NCBI GenBank assembly: GCA_041916775.1
Contig: JAYRYZ010000019.1
Span: 1-64,000 of the forward strand
From: UBA2357 sp041916775
GTDB taxonomy: Bacteria; Pseudomonadota; Gammaproteobacteria; Burkholderiales; Rhodocyclaceae
Length of the DNA: 64,000 nucleotides
Direction: 5' to 3'
In this document: positions 25,336-34,419 of the stretch, one piece after another
How the letters are laid out: the number at the start of each line of letters is the position of its first letter
Position numbering within the stretch: position 1 is the stretch's first letter
The notes under the pieces: generated by a model
Databases searched by the model: none
Seen by the model: the letters and a program-made list of their open reading frames with translations, nothing else
What the model was told of the DNA's origin: nothing
Program-made: the position numbers and the translations under genes

Positions 25336-26451
25336 ATGACGCGCCCCCTGTTCCTGGTGTCGGTCGCGGCAGGCTATGGCGGTGCGGAGCGCAGTATCGA
25401 GATCATGGTCCGCCATCTGCCGCCCGGGCTCCATGTGCGCATCTTCGCCACCCACCCCAGCCATCTGGAACAGCTGGCGCCGCTCCATGCGCCCAACGTG
25501 CAGGTGTGCCGGCTGCTGCGGGGCAGCGGCAGCATCGTCCGCGGCATCAACGCATTGCGCATGGCCTTCGAAGTCCGGCGGTGGCAGCCCGCGGCGATCC
25601 TCGCGAACACCCACGCGGGGGCGCTGCTGATCGCAATGGCCGCCCGCCTGCTTCCGGGTGTGGGTGCGATCACGCAGCTTTACGTGCGTGATTTCCAGTG
25701 GCAGAACTTTCGCTACCTCTTCCGGCGCCTTCCGGGCGCTCAGGTGATCGTGCCGCATGCGGTGGTGGTCGCGCGCCTGGGCTATCTGGCGCCCTTCCAT
25801 GTCGCACCGCTTGGTGATGCGCGGTGGGTGGAGCTACCGGACATGGTGGAGTTGCCGGAGCCGGCAATGCCATGCGCCGACGGCCCGGTGTTGCACCTCG
25901 CCTCGGTGAATCGCTGGAAAGGCCATGCCGATCTGCTCCTCGCGCTGCACCGGCTCAAGGCCACGGGGCGCAGCTTGAAGCTCGTGTCCCACGGCCCGTC
26001 CGACGACGTGGCGCTCGAGGCCGATCTTGCCGAGCTCGCCGACCGCCTGGACCTGCACGCGCAATTCGTGCTGGGCGGCTACGTAGCCGATCCGACCGCC
26101 CTGTTGCGCAGTTGCTCGGCGGTGGTCGTCAGCAGCACCATGCATGCGGGCGGGCCGGAAACCTTCGGTCGTGCGGTGATCGAGGCCTGGGCCCATTGCC
26201 GCCCGGTGGTCGCTTACGCCGTGGGCGCGCCCGCCTCGTTGATCGAACATGAAATCGACGGTTTGCTGGTGCCCGAGGGTGACACGGCCGCCCTCGGCGA
26301 GGCCTTGTGGCGGCTACGCGCCGACCCGGACCTGGCACGCAGGCTGGGCGAGGCAGGACGCGCCAAGGTCGAAGCCCGCTACGAAGCGCACGCGGTCTCG
26401 CGGCGCGTGTTCGATCAGCTCCTGCGGCCGCCCGGAACGCGGAGCGGCTGA
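25336..26451 (+). CDS. Glycosyltransferase, GT4-like
   Basis: A 371-residue GT-B fold enzyme. The N-terminal domain begins FLVSVAAGYGGAERSIEIM, with the glycine loop GGAE common in group 1 transferases. The C-terminal donor domain has LASVNRWKGHADLLLAL, then GPETFGRAVIEAWAHCRPVV, the E-x7-E type motif, and a GLLVPEGD end. Donor and acceptor are unknown. It converges on another glycosyltransferase gene 40 bp away. No strong Shine-Dalgarno precedes ATG 25336. Confidence 0.85.
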   Translation: MTRPLFLVSVAAGYGGAERSIEIMVRHLPPGLHVRIFATHPSHLEQLAPLHAPNVQVCRLLRGSGSIVRGINALRMAFEVRRWQPAAILANTHAGALLIAMAARLLPGVGAITQLYVRDFQWQNFRYLFRRLPGAQVIVPHAVVVARLGYLAPFHVAPLGDARWVELPDMVELPEPAMPCADGPVLHLASVNRWKGHADLLLALHRLKATGRSLKLVSHGPSDDVALEADLAELADRLDLHAQFVLGGYVADPTALLRSCSAVVVSSTMHAGGPETFGRAVIEAWAHCRPVVAYAVGAPASLIEHEIDGLLVPEGDTAALGEALWRLRADPDLARRLGEAGRAKVEARYEAHAVSRRVFDQLLRPPGTRSG

Positions 26452-26491
26452 AATCGCCCCAGCGCTCGCGCCACCGGATGGCCGCGGCGTA

Positions 26492-27688
26492 TCAAGTGGT
26501 GTCGCCCCGTGTGAGGGCATCCACGAAGCTGCGCGTGATGCGCGCGCGTGAGAACCGCTCAGCGATGAGCCCCGCCAGCGGCGCAGCACGTTGCCGACTC
26601 TCGTCGGGGTTTTCGAAGATCTCGCGAAGGTATCGTGCTGCCTCGTCGACGCAGGGCTCGGCCCACTCGTCATCCTCCCGGTAGGACTTCACCCAGGTCG
26701 GCTCATGGACGGGCACCATCCGGTAGCCGACGTGCCAGCTGTGCGCCGGGTCGAGGAAGTCGAGATGTCCGCCGTAGCCGGTCATGACCACCGGCTTGCC
26801 GAGGCGCGCCGCCTCGAAGGCCCCCAGCCCCCAACCCTCGGTGCGGGCGAGCGAGACATAACAGTCGCCCAGTGCGTGCAGGGCCTGAACTTCGCCATCG
26901 GAGAGCGCGTCGTCTGCGATGACGACGAGCGGCGGAGGATCCGGATGACGCGCGAGGATCGCGGCAATCGCCTCCTCCGGGGACGGATGCTTGCGTCGCA
27001 GCGGATTGAGCCGGTTGCGGCGCCAGCGGGTGATGTCGTGCCGGGACGTCTTGAGGATCATCAGCACCGGGTCCTTCGACGTGAAGGCACGCAGGTACGC
27101 TTCGAGCGCAAGATAGGGCGCCTTGCGGTTGGACCAGAACGCGATGGTGTAGAAGATGAAGCGCGCGCCGGTTTGCAGCGCGCCGCCCAGGCGCTTGGCG
27201 AGCCGAGCGTGGTCGTGCCCGGTGCAGGCCGGCAGTCCGTCGAACTGCGACAGATGGGGCACGACATGGATCGGCACCGTCACCCCGGCGTTGCGGAACA
27301 CACTCGCGTTCCAGCTGCACGGCACCAGGACGCCGTCGAGCCGGTTGAGAATGGCAGGCCAGTGCTGCGGCAGCCGCTCAAGCTCCCACACCGTGTAGCC
27401 GAAAACGCGAACCCCGGGCCTCCACTCATGCGCGAGCCACTCAGGGTAGTAGTCGGGTATGGCGTGTATCAGCACCGCGTCATGACCGATCTCATCACGG
27501 AAGATCGCATCGAGCTCCGCGCATGGCCAGCGGGGCCCGGCAAAGGGCTTGTACCCCTTGCGGGCAGGGACCATCGGCAACCAGTTGAGCGCGACCCCTG
27601 CAGCGGAGAGCGCACGCAGATAGGATTTCGCAGCCACCGCGTAGCCGCTACTGTCGCACCAGGAAATGTACTTGAGGCCTTTGATCAT
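26492..27688 (-). CDS. Glycosyltransferase, GT4-like
   Basis: A 398-residue predicted glycosyltransferase. The N-terminus reads KYISWCDSSGYAVAAKSYL and the C-terminal donor-binding part has SLARTEGWGLGAFEAARLGKPVVMTGYGG, the E-x7-E type motif of family 4 enzymes with EGWG. It points at the GT gene at 25336 but reads from the opposite strand. No other polysaccharide gene is next to it, so the glycan is unknown. Confidence 0.82.
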   Translation of the reverse strand: MIKGLKYISWCDSSGYAVAAKSYLRALSAAGVALNWLPMVPARKGYKPFAGPRWPCAELDAIFRDEIGHDAVLIHAIPDYYPEWLAHEWRPGVRVFGYTVWELERLPQHWPAILNRLDGVLVPCSWNASVFRNAGVTVPIHVVPHLSQFDGLPACTGHDHARLAKRLGGALQTGARFIFYTIAFWSNRKAPYLALEAYLRAFTSKDPVLMILKTSRHDITRWRRNRLNPLRRKHPSPEEAIAAILARHPDPPPLVVIADDALSDGEVQALHALGDCYVSLARTEGWGLGAFEAARLGKPVVMTGYGGHLDFLDPAHSWHVGYRMVPVHEPTWVKSYREDDEWAEPCVDEAARYLREIFENPDESRQRAAPLAGLIAERFSRARITRSFVDALTRGDTT

Positions 27689-27809
27689 GGCGTGTCGTGG
27701 AGGTCGGGCATGCGGCCGGCCGGTGCGTGGGTAGGTATCCCGATTTGCTGGCCGAACGCCGGGCCATGGAGGCTACAGCCCAAAGCACCCGCTCGACAAG
27801 CAGTCAACC

Positions 27810-29911
27810 TCACCCCTCCACCGCGAACACCACGCTCATCGGTGCGCTCCCCATGTGCTGCACGTAACGCACCCGCCCGTGATAGGTGAAGGGCGCCGCC
27901 TTTCCCGCAGCAAGCTTCTGATCGCGCACGAAAAGATGCACGCCGATGCCCAGACTGGCATGGTCGACGAGTTCGCTGCCGCGCTTGCTGTCGGGTGTGG
28001 TCTGGTTCTGGCTTTGCCAGTGGAAGGTTTGTGCGTCGATCCAGTGGTCGATGTAGCGCTGATCCGCCGCCTTGCCCTGCTTGTTCAGGGTCACCAGCAA
28101 CACATGCGCCTTCTGCTCGGGCAACACCACATGTCCGGCATGCCAGTTGCCGGGATTGAAGGCCTCACCGAACAGCGCGGGAATGTCCTCTCGCATGAAG
28201 CTCTGGCCCACGGCAAGCTCCAGCGGATCGATGACCGCCTTCAACCGGGCCAGCGTGCGGATTTCCGTCGCCATCTCGGGCGTGACGAAAATGTCCTCGT
28301 AGTCCGGGTTGTTGGCGACCAGCACATAGCTGCCGTCGCGATTCTTGGTGACGACGCGCAGCAGATACTGGTCGTCGCCACCCATGTCCTGCCGCTCGAT
28401 CGCCACCGTGCTGCCGGTGATGGAGCCTGCGCTGCCCGGGCTGATGTGCTCCAGCAGCAGGTAATCGCCATCGCGAATCGGGTGCTTGCCCCCGTTCATG
28501 GAGTTGCCTGAAGCGCGAGCGATGAAATGGCGGGCTGGGTCCAACCGTCCGTAGCCGGAGCCGATGGCGCGGTGCTCCTCGGCGTCCGCTCGCGCGCTGC
28601 GGAAATGCCCGCAGGCGATCTTGAGATTCGGGAAGAAGGGTAGTTCGGTGCGCTCCGGTTGTCGCTGCGGTAATGGCACGACATTGTCGCCCCCTGCAGA
28701 AGCCGTACGCCGGACCTCATACGCGGCAAGCCGGTAGTCGACCAACTCCTGCACCAGCGCCGACAACGCCTCAACATGCGCGGGCGCCACGTCAAAGCGG
28801 GGTTCGAAGCCGTCTGCAGTGAGTCGGAAGAAGGGGCGCGCTTCCGCGCCCTGATTGGCGCCAATCCAGGCCTTCACCGGATTGCCCCGCCAGTAGCGGT
28901 GCCAGCTTGGCGAAGTGCCATTCGCGAGTGCCACCATGTCCTCCGGCAAATCCGCAAGCAGTGGACGGCGGCGTTGCAGAATGACCCACGAAGCCTCTGC
29001 CAGCGCCGCCAGCGAAGGCGGTCGCTGCCAACCGTCCAGGACCTGAAAGGCTTCGAGCAGCACCATCTTGAAGCTCTTGGTCATCGCACTCGTCTCGACT
29101 TCACGCAAGAAATCGCGATGCGCAGTGACCACGGCCCGTTCTTCGGGCTGCAAGCCGTCTTCCATGCTGGCGACCAACTCGAACCAGCTTCCATACTCTC
29201 GCCGCATGCGCTGCAGGTTGCTGCCGCTGCGATAGAACTCGGTGAGCGTGGGGCGGCGGCCCAGCGCGGCATGGAGTGCGCTGTAGTCCTTGCTGACTCC
29301 ATCGCCATCCAGGCCTTTCATGAAATCGATCAGCGCGAGGTCGTAGTTCACGAAACAGCCGTCAGGAAGCTCCAGGCGCTGTGCCTCAACCTTGCGGGCA
29401 AACTCGGTCAGTTGCCGGTAGCTGCTACCGCACTGGGCCAGCGCCTGCGGTTTGTGCAGAAAACTGTGGTGGTTGCCGATGAAGTCCAACACCACCAGAT
29501 GCGTCTTGCCATCGGCGCGACGCAGACCGCGTCCGAGTTGCTGCAGGAAGAGGATCTTCGATTCGGTGGGGCGCAACATCAGCACCGTGTCGATGCCCGG
29601 GAGATCCACGCCCTCGTTGAAGAGATCGACCGAAAAGACGATCGCAAGCCGCCCATCCGCAAGCTGGGCGAGCGCCTCGCCACGCGACAGCGCCGACTCC
29701 GCATGCACCGACGCTGCCGCGAACCCTTCGCGCCGGAACTGCGCGGCCATGTAGTCGGCATGGCGAACCGACGCGCAGAACGCGAGCGTGCGCTGCTACC
29801 TGCCGCCTCGAAGACCCGAACCGACGCGCCTTGCGCCTGCAACAGCAGCAGCAGGCGCAAGGCCTCCGGATCAGTGACGTCCAGATAATCGCTGGTGACG
29901 ATGTGCACCTT
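27810..29911 (-). pseudogene. Deleted PLD-helicase-DUF3427 gene (remnant)
   Basis: The 3' part is an intact frame of ~660 codons: helicase domain 2 (CASVRHADYMAAQFRREG, QQLGRGLRRADGKTHLVVLD) and then a long DUF3427-type C-terminus. Upstream, in another frame, 29911-29806 encodes the phospholipase D-like piece AKVHIVTSDYLDVTDPEAL and ASVRVFEAAG that belongs at the N-terminus of these proteins. The junction near 29800 therefore removes the Walker A and B half of the helicase and shifts the frame. The remaining frame could start at ATG 29750, but without an ATP-binding site it cannot be a helicase. These proteins belong to defence-type helicases. Confidence 0.8.
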
Positions 29912-30302
29912 GGCTGGTGGCCGACTGCGCGTGCTCGGCCACATGCAGCAAACTCGCGCACGCCCAGATACCATCGAAACTGCGTGCATCCGAGAAACCG
30001 TCGAAGGACGCCACTTCCACAAGCTGGCCGATATGCGCGCTGGCGATGCGCGCAATCTCGGCCGAGGCGTCGAACGCATGGACGCCATAGCCGCGGGCCA
30101 GAAACGCCTTGCTATCCCGCCCCGAGCCGCATCCTGCGTCCAGAATCAAGCCGCCGGCTGGCACGCATGCCAGAAAGCGATCATGCAAGGCGGACATGTC
30201 GACGTCCGCCGTATCCAAAACGAAGCGCGCGGCGTTCTGCGCGTAATAGGCGATTGTTCCGTCAGTCATTTCCGGAGGAAATGCGGCCGTAAGCTTGAGC
30301 AC
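29912..30302 (-). pseudogene. Truncated class I SAM-dependent methyltransferase
   Basis: From ATG 30302 the frame encodes about 125 residues of a Rossmann methyltransferase: LILDAGCGSGRDSKAFLARG (motif I), HAFDASAEIARIA and FDGIWACASLLHVA. After HVA the family pattern ends, near 29935, and the sequence runs into the phospholipase D-like fragment of the next remnant; the open frame stops at 29871. The substrate-binding C-terminal half is gone. This is the second deletion joint in the same 130 bp. Confidence 0.7.
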
Positions 30303-30346
30303 GACATGTAGCGATACCCGCGGTTCTTATCAGATATCGGAGACAC

Positions 30347-30655
30347 TCAAGTTTCCTCCAGCCCCTCGGAATACCCCGCTTCTCGCTGACTTCGGATTGC
30401 CAGCACGAAGACGATATCCACTTGCGGAACATAGCGATACAGCGCCAGATAACCTCGGGAACGACGACCGATGATCAACTCGCGCTTGCCATTCGGGGTG
30501 GGACGACCGATGAGGGGGTTGTGCTCCAGAACGTCCAGCGCGGCAATGATCTCGGCAACACGCTGGCTGAGATTCTGGACGTCGTGGCACGTCAGGTGAT
30601 CGACTATGCGCTCAAGGTCATTGGCAACCTCGGGCGCCAACTCGACCCTGGCCAC
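30347..30655 (-). CDS. ParE/RelE-family toxin
   Basis: A 102-residue toxin of the ParE/RelE superfamily: VELAPEVANDLERIVDHL at the N-terminus, NPLIGRPTPNGKRELIIGRRSRGYLALYRYV and a C-terminal VFVLAIRSQREAGY. The layout is closer to ParE (gyrase-directed) than to ribosome-dependent RelE. The likely start is GTG 30655, one base after the antitoxin stop (TGA G GTG), so translation is coupled to the antitoxin; longer in-frame starts would run into the antitoxin gene. Confidence 0.85.
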   Translation of the reverse strand: MARVELAPEVANDLERIVDHLTCHDVQNLSQRVAEIIAALDVLEHNPLIGRPTPNGKRELIIGRRSRGYLALYRYVPQVDIVFVLAIRSQREAGYSEGLEET

Positions 30656-30656
30656 C

Positions 30657-30941
30657 TCAGGGCGCCAGTTTGCGAGCGGCAGGCCGACTCGAAGACTGCC
30701 CCGCTCCAAGGGCTTCGAGATACTTGCGCATTTCTGCCCAGGGAACGGACTCACCCGAGGAGACGATTTTGGCGTACCGCTGTTCTGCCAGGGCATCCAA
30801 CTCCGCCCCGCGCTCCGCCCTCAGCGTCTTCTCAACGATGGCCTCCAGAATGAAGCCATGTGCCGTCATCCCTTCGCGGTTCGCCACCGCCGCCACCCTG
30901 GCCTTCAACTCATCGGGCAAGCGTATGGTCGTGGTCGTCAC
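30657..30941 (-). CDS. Ribbon-helix-helix antitoxin
   Basis: A 94-residue protein. The N-terminus TTTTIRLPDELKARVAAVAN followed by a second helix (TAHGFILEAIVEKTL) is a ribbon-helix-helix DNA-binding domain; the C-terminal part would wrap the toxin. GTG 30941 has AGGAG about 8 nt upstream and is chosen over an upstream start. It precedes its toxin by one base. The inverted repeat at 30976-30991 is the probable operator for autoregulation. Confidence 0.88.
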   Translation of the reverse strand: MTTTTIRLPDELKARVAAVANREGMTAHGFILEAIVEKTLRAERGAELDALAEQRYAKIVSSGESVPWAEMRKYLEALGAGQSSSRPAARKLAP

Positions 30942-30971
30942 GGCGGAGACTCCTGTCGGAAAATGACGATC

Positions 30972-30991
30972 AATATAGCACAAATGTGCTA
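30972..30991. promoter_or_regulatory. Operator and -10 of the toxin-antitoxin operon
   Basis: TAGCACA (30976-30982) and TGTGCTA (30985-30991) form a perfect 7-bp inverted repeat with a 2-base centre. On the minus strand a TATATT -10 (30977-30972) overlaps it, 31 bases before the antitoxin start codon. No good -35 was found. An RHH dimer pair on this site would block transcription. Confidence 0.65.
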
Positions 30992-31002
30992 CACACCCCC
31001 GC

Positions 31003-32829
31003 TCACTCCACCGTCACGCTCTTCGCCAGGTTGCGTGGTTTATCCACGTCCGTGCCTTTCACCAGGGCGGCATGGTAGGACAGGAGCTGCAGCGGGATGA
31101 CGTGGAGCACGGGGGAGAGCATGCCGTAGTGCTCGGGCATGTGGAGGATGTGGACGCCTTCGGTTTCGGCGATCTCGCTGCCGGCGTCGGCGAAGACGTA
31201 GAGCTCGCCGCCACGGGCACGGACTTCCTGGAGGTTGGATTTCAGCTTTTCGAGCAGCTCGTCGGCCGGGGCGACGGCGATGACGGGCATGTCGCGGTCG
31301 ACCAGGGCGAGCGGGCCGTGCTTGAGTTCGCCGGCGGCATAGGCTTCGGCGTGGATGTAGGAGATTTCCTTGAGCTTCAGGGCGCCTTCCATGGCGATGG
31401 GCCAGTGGCTGCCGCGGCCGAGGAAGAGGGCGTGGTGCTTGGCGGCGAAGCGCTGGGCCCAGCGCTCGATCTCGGGCTCGAGCTCCAGCACCTTCTGCAC
31501 CGCCACCGGCAGGTGGCGCAGACCGGTGAGGGCGCGTTGCTCGGCGGTGTCGTTGAGGCGGCCGGCGATCTTGGCGAGCGCGAGGGTGAGCAGCGCGAGC
31601 GCGGCGAGCTGGGTGGTGAAGGCCTTGGTGGAGGCGACGCCGATCTCGGGGCCGGCGCGGGTGATGAAGCGCAGCGCGGCTTCGCGCACGATGGCGGATT
31701 CCGGCACGTTGCAGATCGCCAGCGTGCGCCCCATGCCGAGGCTGCGCGCGTGCTTGAGCGCGGCGAGGGTGTCGGCGGTCTCGCCGGACTGGGAGATCAC
31801 CACCACCAGGGTGTTGGGGTTGGGCACGGATTCGCGGTAGCGGTATTCGCTGGCGATCTCGACCACGCAGGGGACACGGGCGATGGATTCGATCCAGTAA
31901 CGTGCGACCAGGCCGGCGTGATAGCTGGTGCCGCAGGCGATGATGAGCACCTGGGTGACGCCGTCGAGGAGCTCGGGTGCGCGCGAGCCGAACAATTGGG
32001 CGCTGACCGCGCCGCCACCGGCAATGATCTCGAGCGTGTTGGCCAGCGCCTGCGGCTGCTCGAAGATCTCCTTCTGCATGTAGTGGCGAAACTGGCCGAG
32101 CTCGACCGCATCCGCCGACAGGCTGGAGACATGGATCTCGCGCTCGACCGGCGTGCCGTCGCCGCGCACGATGCGGTAGCCGCCGAGGCGCAGCTCGGCG
32201 AGGTCGCCATCTTCCAGATAGATCACGTTGCGCGTGACCTGCAGCAGCGCGGCGGTGTCGGAGGCGGCGTACATGCCGCCCTCGCCCACACCCAGCAGCA
32301 GGGGCGCGCCGCTGCGCGCGACGATGGCACGCTCCGGCTCGGACTCGGACAGCACCGCGATCGCATAGGCACCGGTGAGCTCGGCGACGGTGAGGCGCAC
32401 CGCCTCGAAGAGGTCGGCGCCTGCGGCGAGCTTGCTCTGGATGAGGTGGGCGATGGCCTCGGTGTCGGTGTCGGACTCGAACACGTAGCCCTGCGCCTGC
32501 AGGCGGCTGCGGATCTCGGCGAAGTTCTCAATGATGCCGTTATGCACCACCGCGAGCCCGGCGGAGATGTGCGGGTGGGCGTTGCGCTCGGAGGGCACGC
32601 CGTGGGTGGCCCAGCGGGTGTGGGCGATGCCGATCTGCGCGGAGAGTGCGTTGGCATCCGCGAGCGCGGCGAGGTCGGCGACCCGGCCGGCGGAGCGCAG
32701 GCGCTTGAGCCCCTCGTTGATGACCGCCACCCCGGCGGAATCGTAGCCACGGTACTCGAGCTTGCGCAGCCCTTCCAGCAGGACAGGGACGATGTTGCCG
32801 GTGGAAATGGCCGTGACGATGCCGCACAT
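31003..32829 (-). CDS. glmS: Glutamine-fructose-6-phosphate aminotransferase (isomerizing)
   Basis: A 608-residue GlmS, full length. The Ntn-type glutaminase domain begins MCGIV, with the catalytic Cys2, then LRKLEYRGYDSAGVAV. Two SIS domains follow, with CGTSYHAG, SQSGETADTLAAL and a C-terminal end at KPRNLAKSVTVE. The enzyme makes glucosamine-6-phosphate from fructose-6-phosphate and glutamine, the first step to UDP-GlcNAc for peptidoglycan and LPS. It follows glmU by 39 bp and is probably in one operon with it. No GlmS ribozyme is expected or seen. Confidence 0.97.
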   Translation of the reverse strand: MCGIVTAISTGNIVPVLLEGLRKLEYRGYDSAGVAVINEGLKRLRSAGRVADLAALADANALSAQIGIAHTRWATHGVPSERNAHPHISAGLAVVHNGIIENFAEIRSRLQAQGYVFESDTDTEAIAHLIQSKLAAGADLFEAVRLTVAELTGAYAIAVLSESEPERAIVARSGAPLLLGVGEGGMYAASDTAALLQVTRNVIYLEDGDLAELRLGGYRIVRGDGTPVEREIHVSSLSADAVELGQFRHYMQKEIFEQPQALANTLEIIAGGGAVSAQLFGSRAPELLDGVTQVLIIACGTSYHAGLVARYWIESIARVPCVVEIASEYRYRESVPNPNTLVVVISQSGETADTLAALKHARSLGMGRTLAICNVPESAIVREAALRFITRAGPEIGVASTKAFTTQLAALALLTLALAKIAGRLNDTAEQRALTGLRHLPVAVQKVLELEPEIERWAQRFAAKHHALFLGRGSHWPIAMEGALKLKEISYIHAEAYAAGELKHGPLALVDRDMPVIAVAPADELLEKLKSNLQEVRARGGELYVFADAGSEIAETEGVHILHMPEHYGMLSPVLHVIPLQLLSYHAALVKGTDVDKPRNLAKSVTVE

Positions 32830-32868
32830 GAGGGGGTTCTCCTGGATTGCCTGGTTGCTTGTGCCTGG

Positions 32869-34227
32869 TTACTTGTTCTTGACCGGCCGCTTCCAGCCGG
32901 GGACGCTGAGCTGGCGCGCGCGCGAGACGGTGAGCTGCTCGGCCGGCGCATCCTTGGTGAGGGTGGTGCCGGCGCCCAGCGTGGCACCGCGCCCGACCCG
33001 CACCGGCGCGACGAGCTGGGTGTCGGAGCCGATGAAGACGTCGTCCTCGATGATGGTGCGGAACTTGTTGGCGCCGTCGTAGTTGCAGGTGATGGTGCCG
33101 GCGCCGATGTTCACCCGCTCGCCGACATCTGCGTCGCCCACATAGGCGAGGTGGTTGGCCTTGGAGTGATCCTGGATGTGGCTGTTCTTGATCTCGACGA
33201 AGTTGCCGACATGAACATCCTGCCCCAGCCGCGTGCCGGGGCGGGTGCGCGCATAGGGGCCGATGACGCAGGCCGCCCCCATGGTGGTGTCCTCGATGTG
33301 GGAGAACGGCGCGATGCGCGTGCCGGCGCCGATGACCGCGTTGCGGATGACGCAGTGGGCGCCGATGCGCACATCGTCGCCGAGCGTGACCGTGCCCTCG
33401 AACACGCAGTTGACGTCGATCTCGACATCGCGACCGCAATCGAGCTCGCCGCGCAGATCGAAACGCGCAGGATCCAGCAGGGTGACGCCCGCGGCCATCA
33501 GCCGCTCGGCCTGGGTGCGCTGGTGGATGCGCTCCAGCGCCGCGAGCTGGCTACGGTCATTCACGCCCAGCGTCTCGGCCACGCTGCCGGGCGACACGGT
33601 GACCACCGGCACGGCGTCCGCCACGGCGAGCGCGATGATGTCGGTGAGATAGTACTCGCCCTGGGCGTTGTCGTTGCCGACGCGGGACAGCCAGTCGGCC
33701 AGCTTCTGCCCCGGGGCGACGAGGATGCCGGTGTTGATCTCGCGGATGCGGCGCTCGTCCTCGCTCGCGTCCTTCTGCTCGACGATGCGCGTCACCCGAC
33801 CCTGCGCGTCGCGCACGATGCGGCCGTAGCCGGTCGGGTCGTCCAGCGTCACGGTGAGGAGACCGAGCGCGCCGGCGCCGGCCGCGTCCGCCAGGCGGCG
33901 CAGCGTGGCGGCCTCGATCAACGGGACGTCGCCATACAGCACCATCACCGGCGCATCGCCGCTGATGTGCGGCAGCGCCTGCGCCACCGCGTGGCCAGTG
34001 CCGAGCTGCGGCTCCTGGCGCGCCCAGGCGAGGTCGGGGGCGTCCAGCGCCTCGCGCACCACCTCGCCGCCATGGCCATACACCACACAGATGCGGCTCA
34101 CCGACAGCTGGCGCGCGGTGCCCAGCACATGCGCGAGCATCGGCCGGCCGGCCAGACGCTGCAACACCTTGGGCAGGGCAGAGCGCATGCGCGTCCCCTT
34201 GCCCGCCGCGAGAATCACGACTTCCAT
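32869..34227 (-). CDS. glmU: Bifunctional GlmU (N-acetyltransferase/uridyltransferase)
   Basis: A 452-residue GlmU. The uridyltransferase domain starts VVILAAGKGTRMRSALPK; the left-handed beta-helix acetyltransferase domain is visible from RIGAHCVIRNAVIGAGTRI to the NHLAYVGDADVGE and CNYDGANKFRTIIEDD stretches. It converts glucosamine-1-phosphate to UDP-GlcNAc. ATG 34227 is preferred; a GTG lies two codons upstream. It is divergent from the MaoC-Pta gene and upstream of glmS. Confidence 0.97.
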   Translation of the reverse strand: MEVVILAAGKGTRMRSALPKVLQRLAGRPMLAHVLGTARQLSVSRICVVYGHGGEVVREALDAPDLAWARQEPQLGTGHAVAQALPHISGDAPVMVLYGDVPLIEAATLRRLADAAGAGALGLLTVTLDDPTGYGRIVRDAQGRVTRIVEQKDASEDERRIREINTGILVAPGQKLADWLSRVGNDNAQGEYYLTDIIALAVADAVPVVTVSPGSVAETLGVNDRSQLAALERIHQRTQAERLMAAGVTLLDPARFDLRGELDCGRDVEIDVNCVFEGTVTLGDDVRIGAHCVIRNAVIGAGTRIAPFSHIEDTTMGAACVIGPYARTRPGTRLGQDVHVGNFVEIKNSHIQDHSKANHLAYVGDADVGERVNIGAGTITCNYDGANKFRTIIEDDVFIGSDTQLVAPVRVGRGATLGAGTTLTKDAPAEQLTVSRARQLSVPGWKRPVKNK

Positions 34228-34419
34228 GAACACCCCGATGCGATGCGAATCGCCGCGCAGTTTAGCACGCTGTCACACCCGCCCTCGTGATCTGGTTTGC
34301 AGTCCTGCAGATGTCGCAAAACCATTGATGCAGCGCACGAATTCAGAAATATTTCATATCTGCAGACCTACTGCTGACGTTAGAATGCGTATGTTGCGTT
34401 GCAAACCGAGAGAGATCGC

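Noticed and set aside
29579..30088. Separate 169-residue gene
   Set aside because: Only its middle (29911-29806) is meaningful, as the phospholipase D-like fragment; the ends are out-of-frame methyltransferase and helicase sequence.
30992..31002. Terminator between glmS and the toxin-antitoxin operon
   Set aside because: The gap is too short and shows no stem with a T-run.
31072..34290. 1072-codon open frame opposite glmS and glmU
   Set aside because: Same reason: antisense shadow with low-complexity His, Asp and Gly content.
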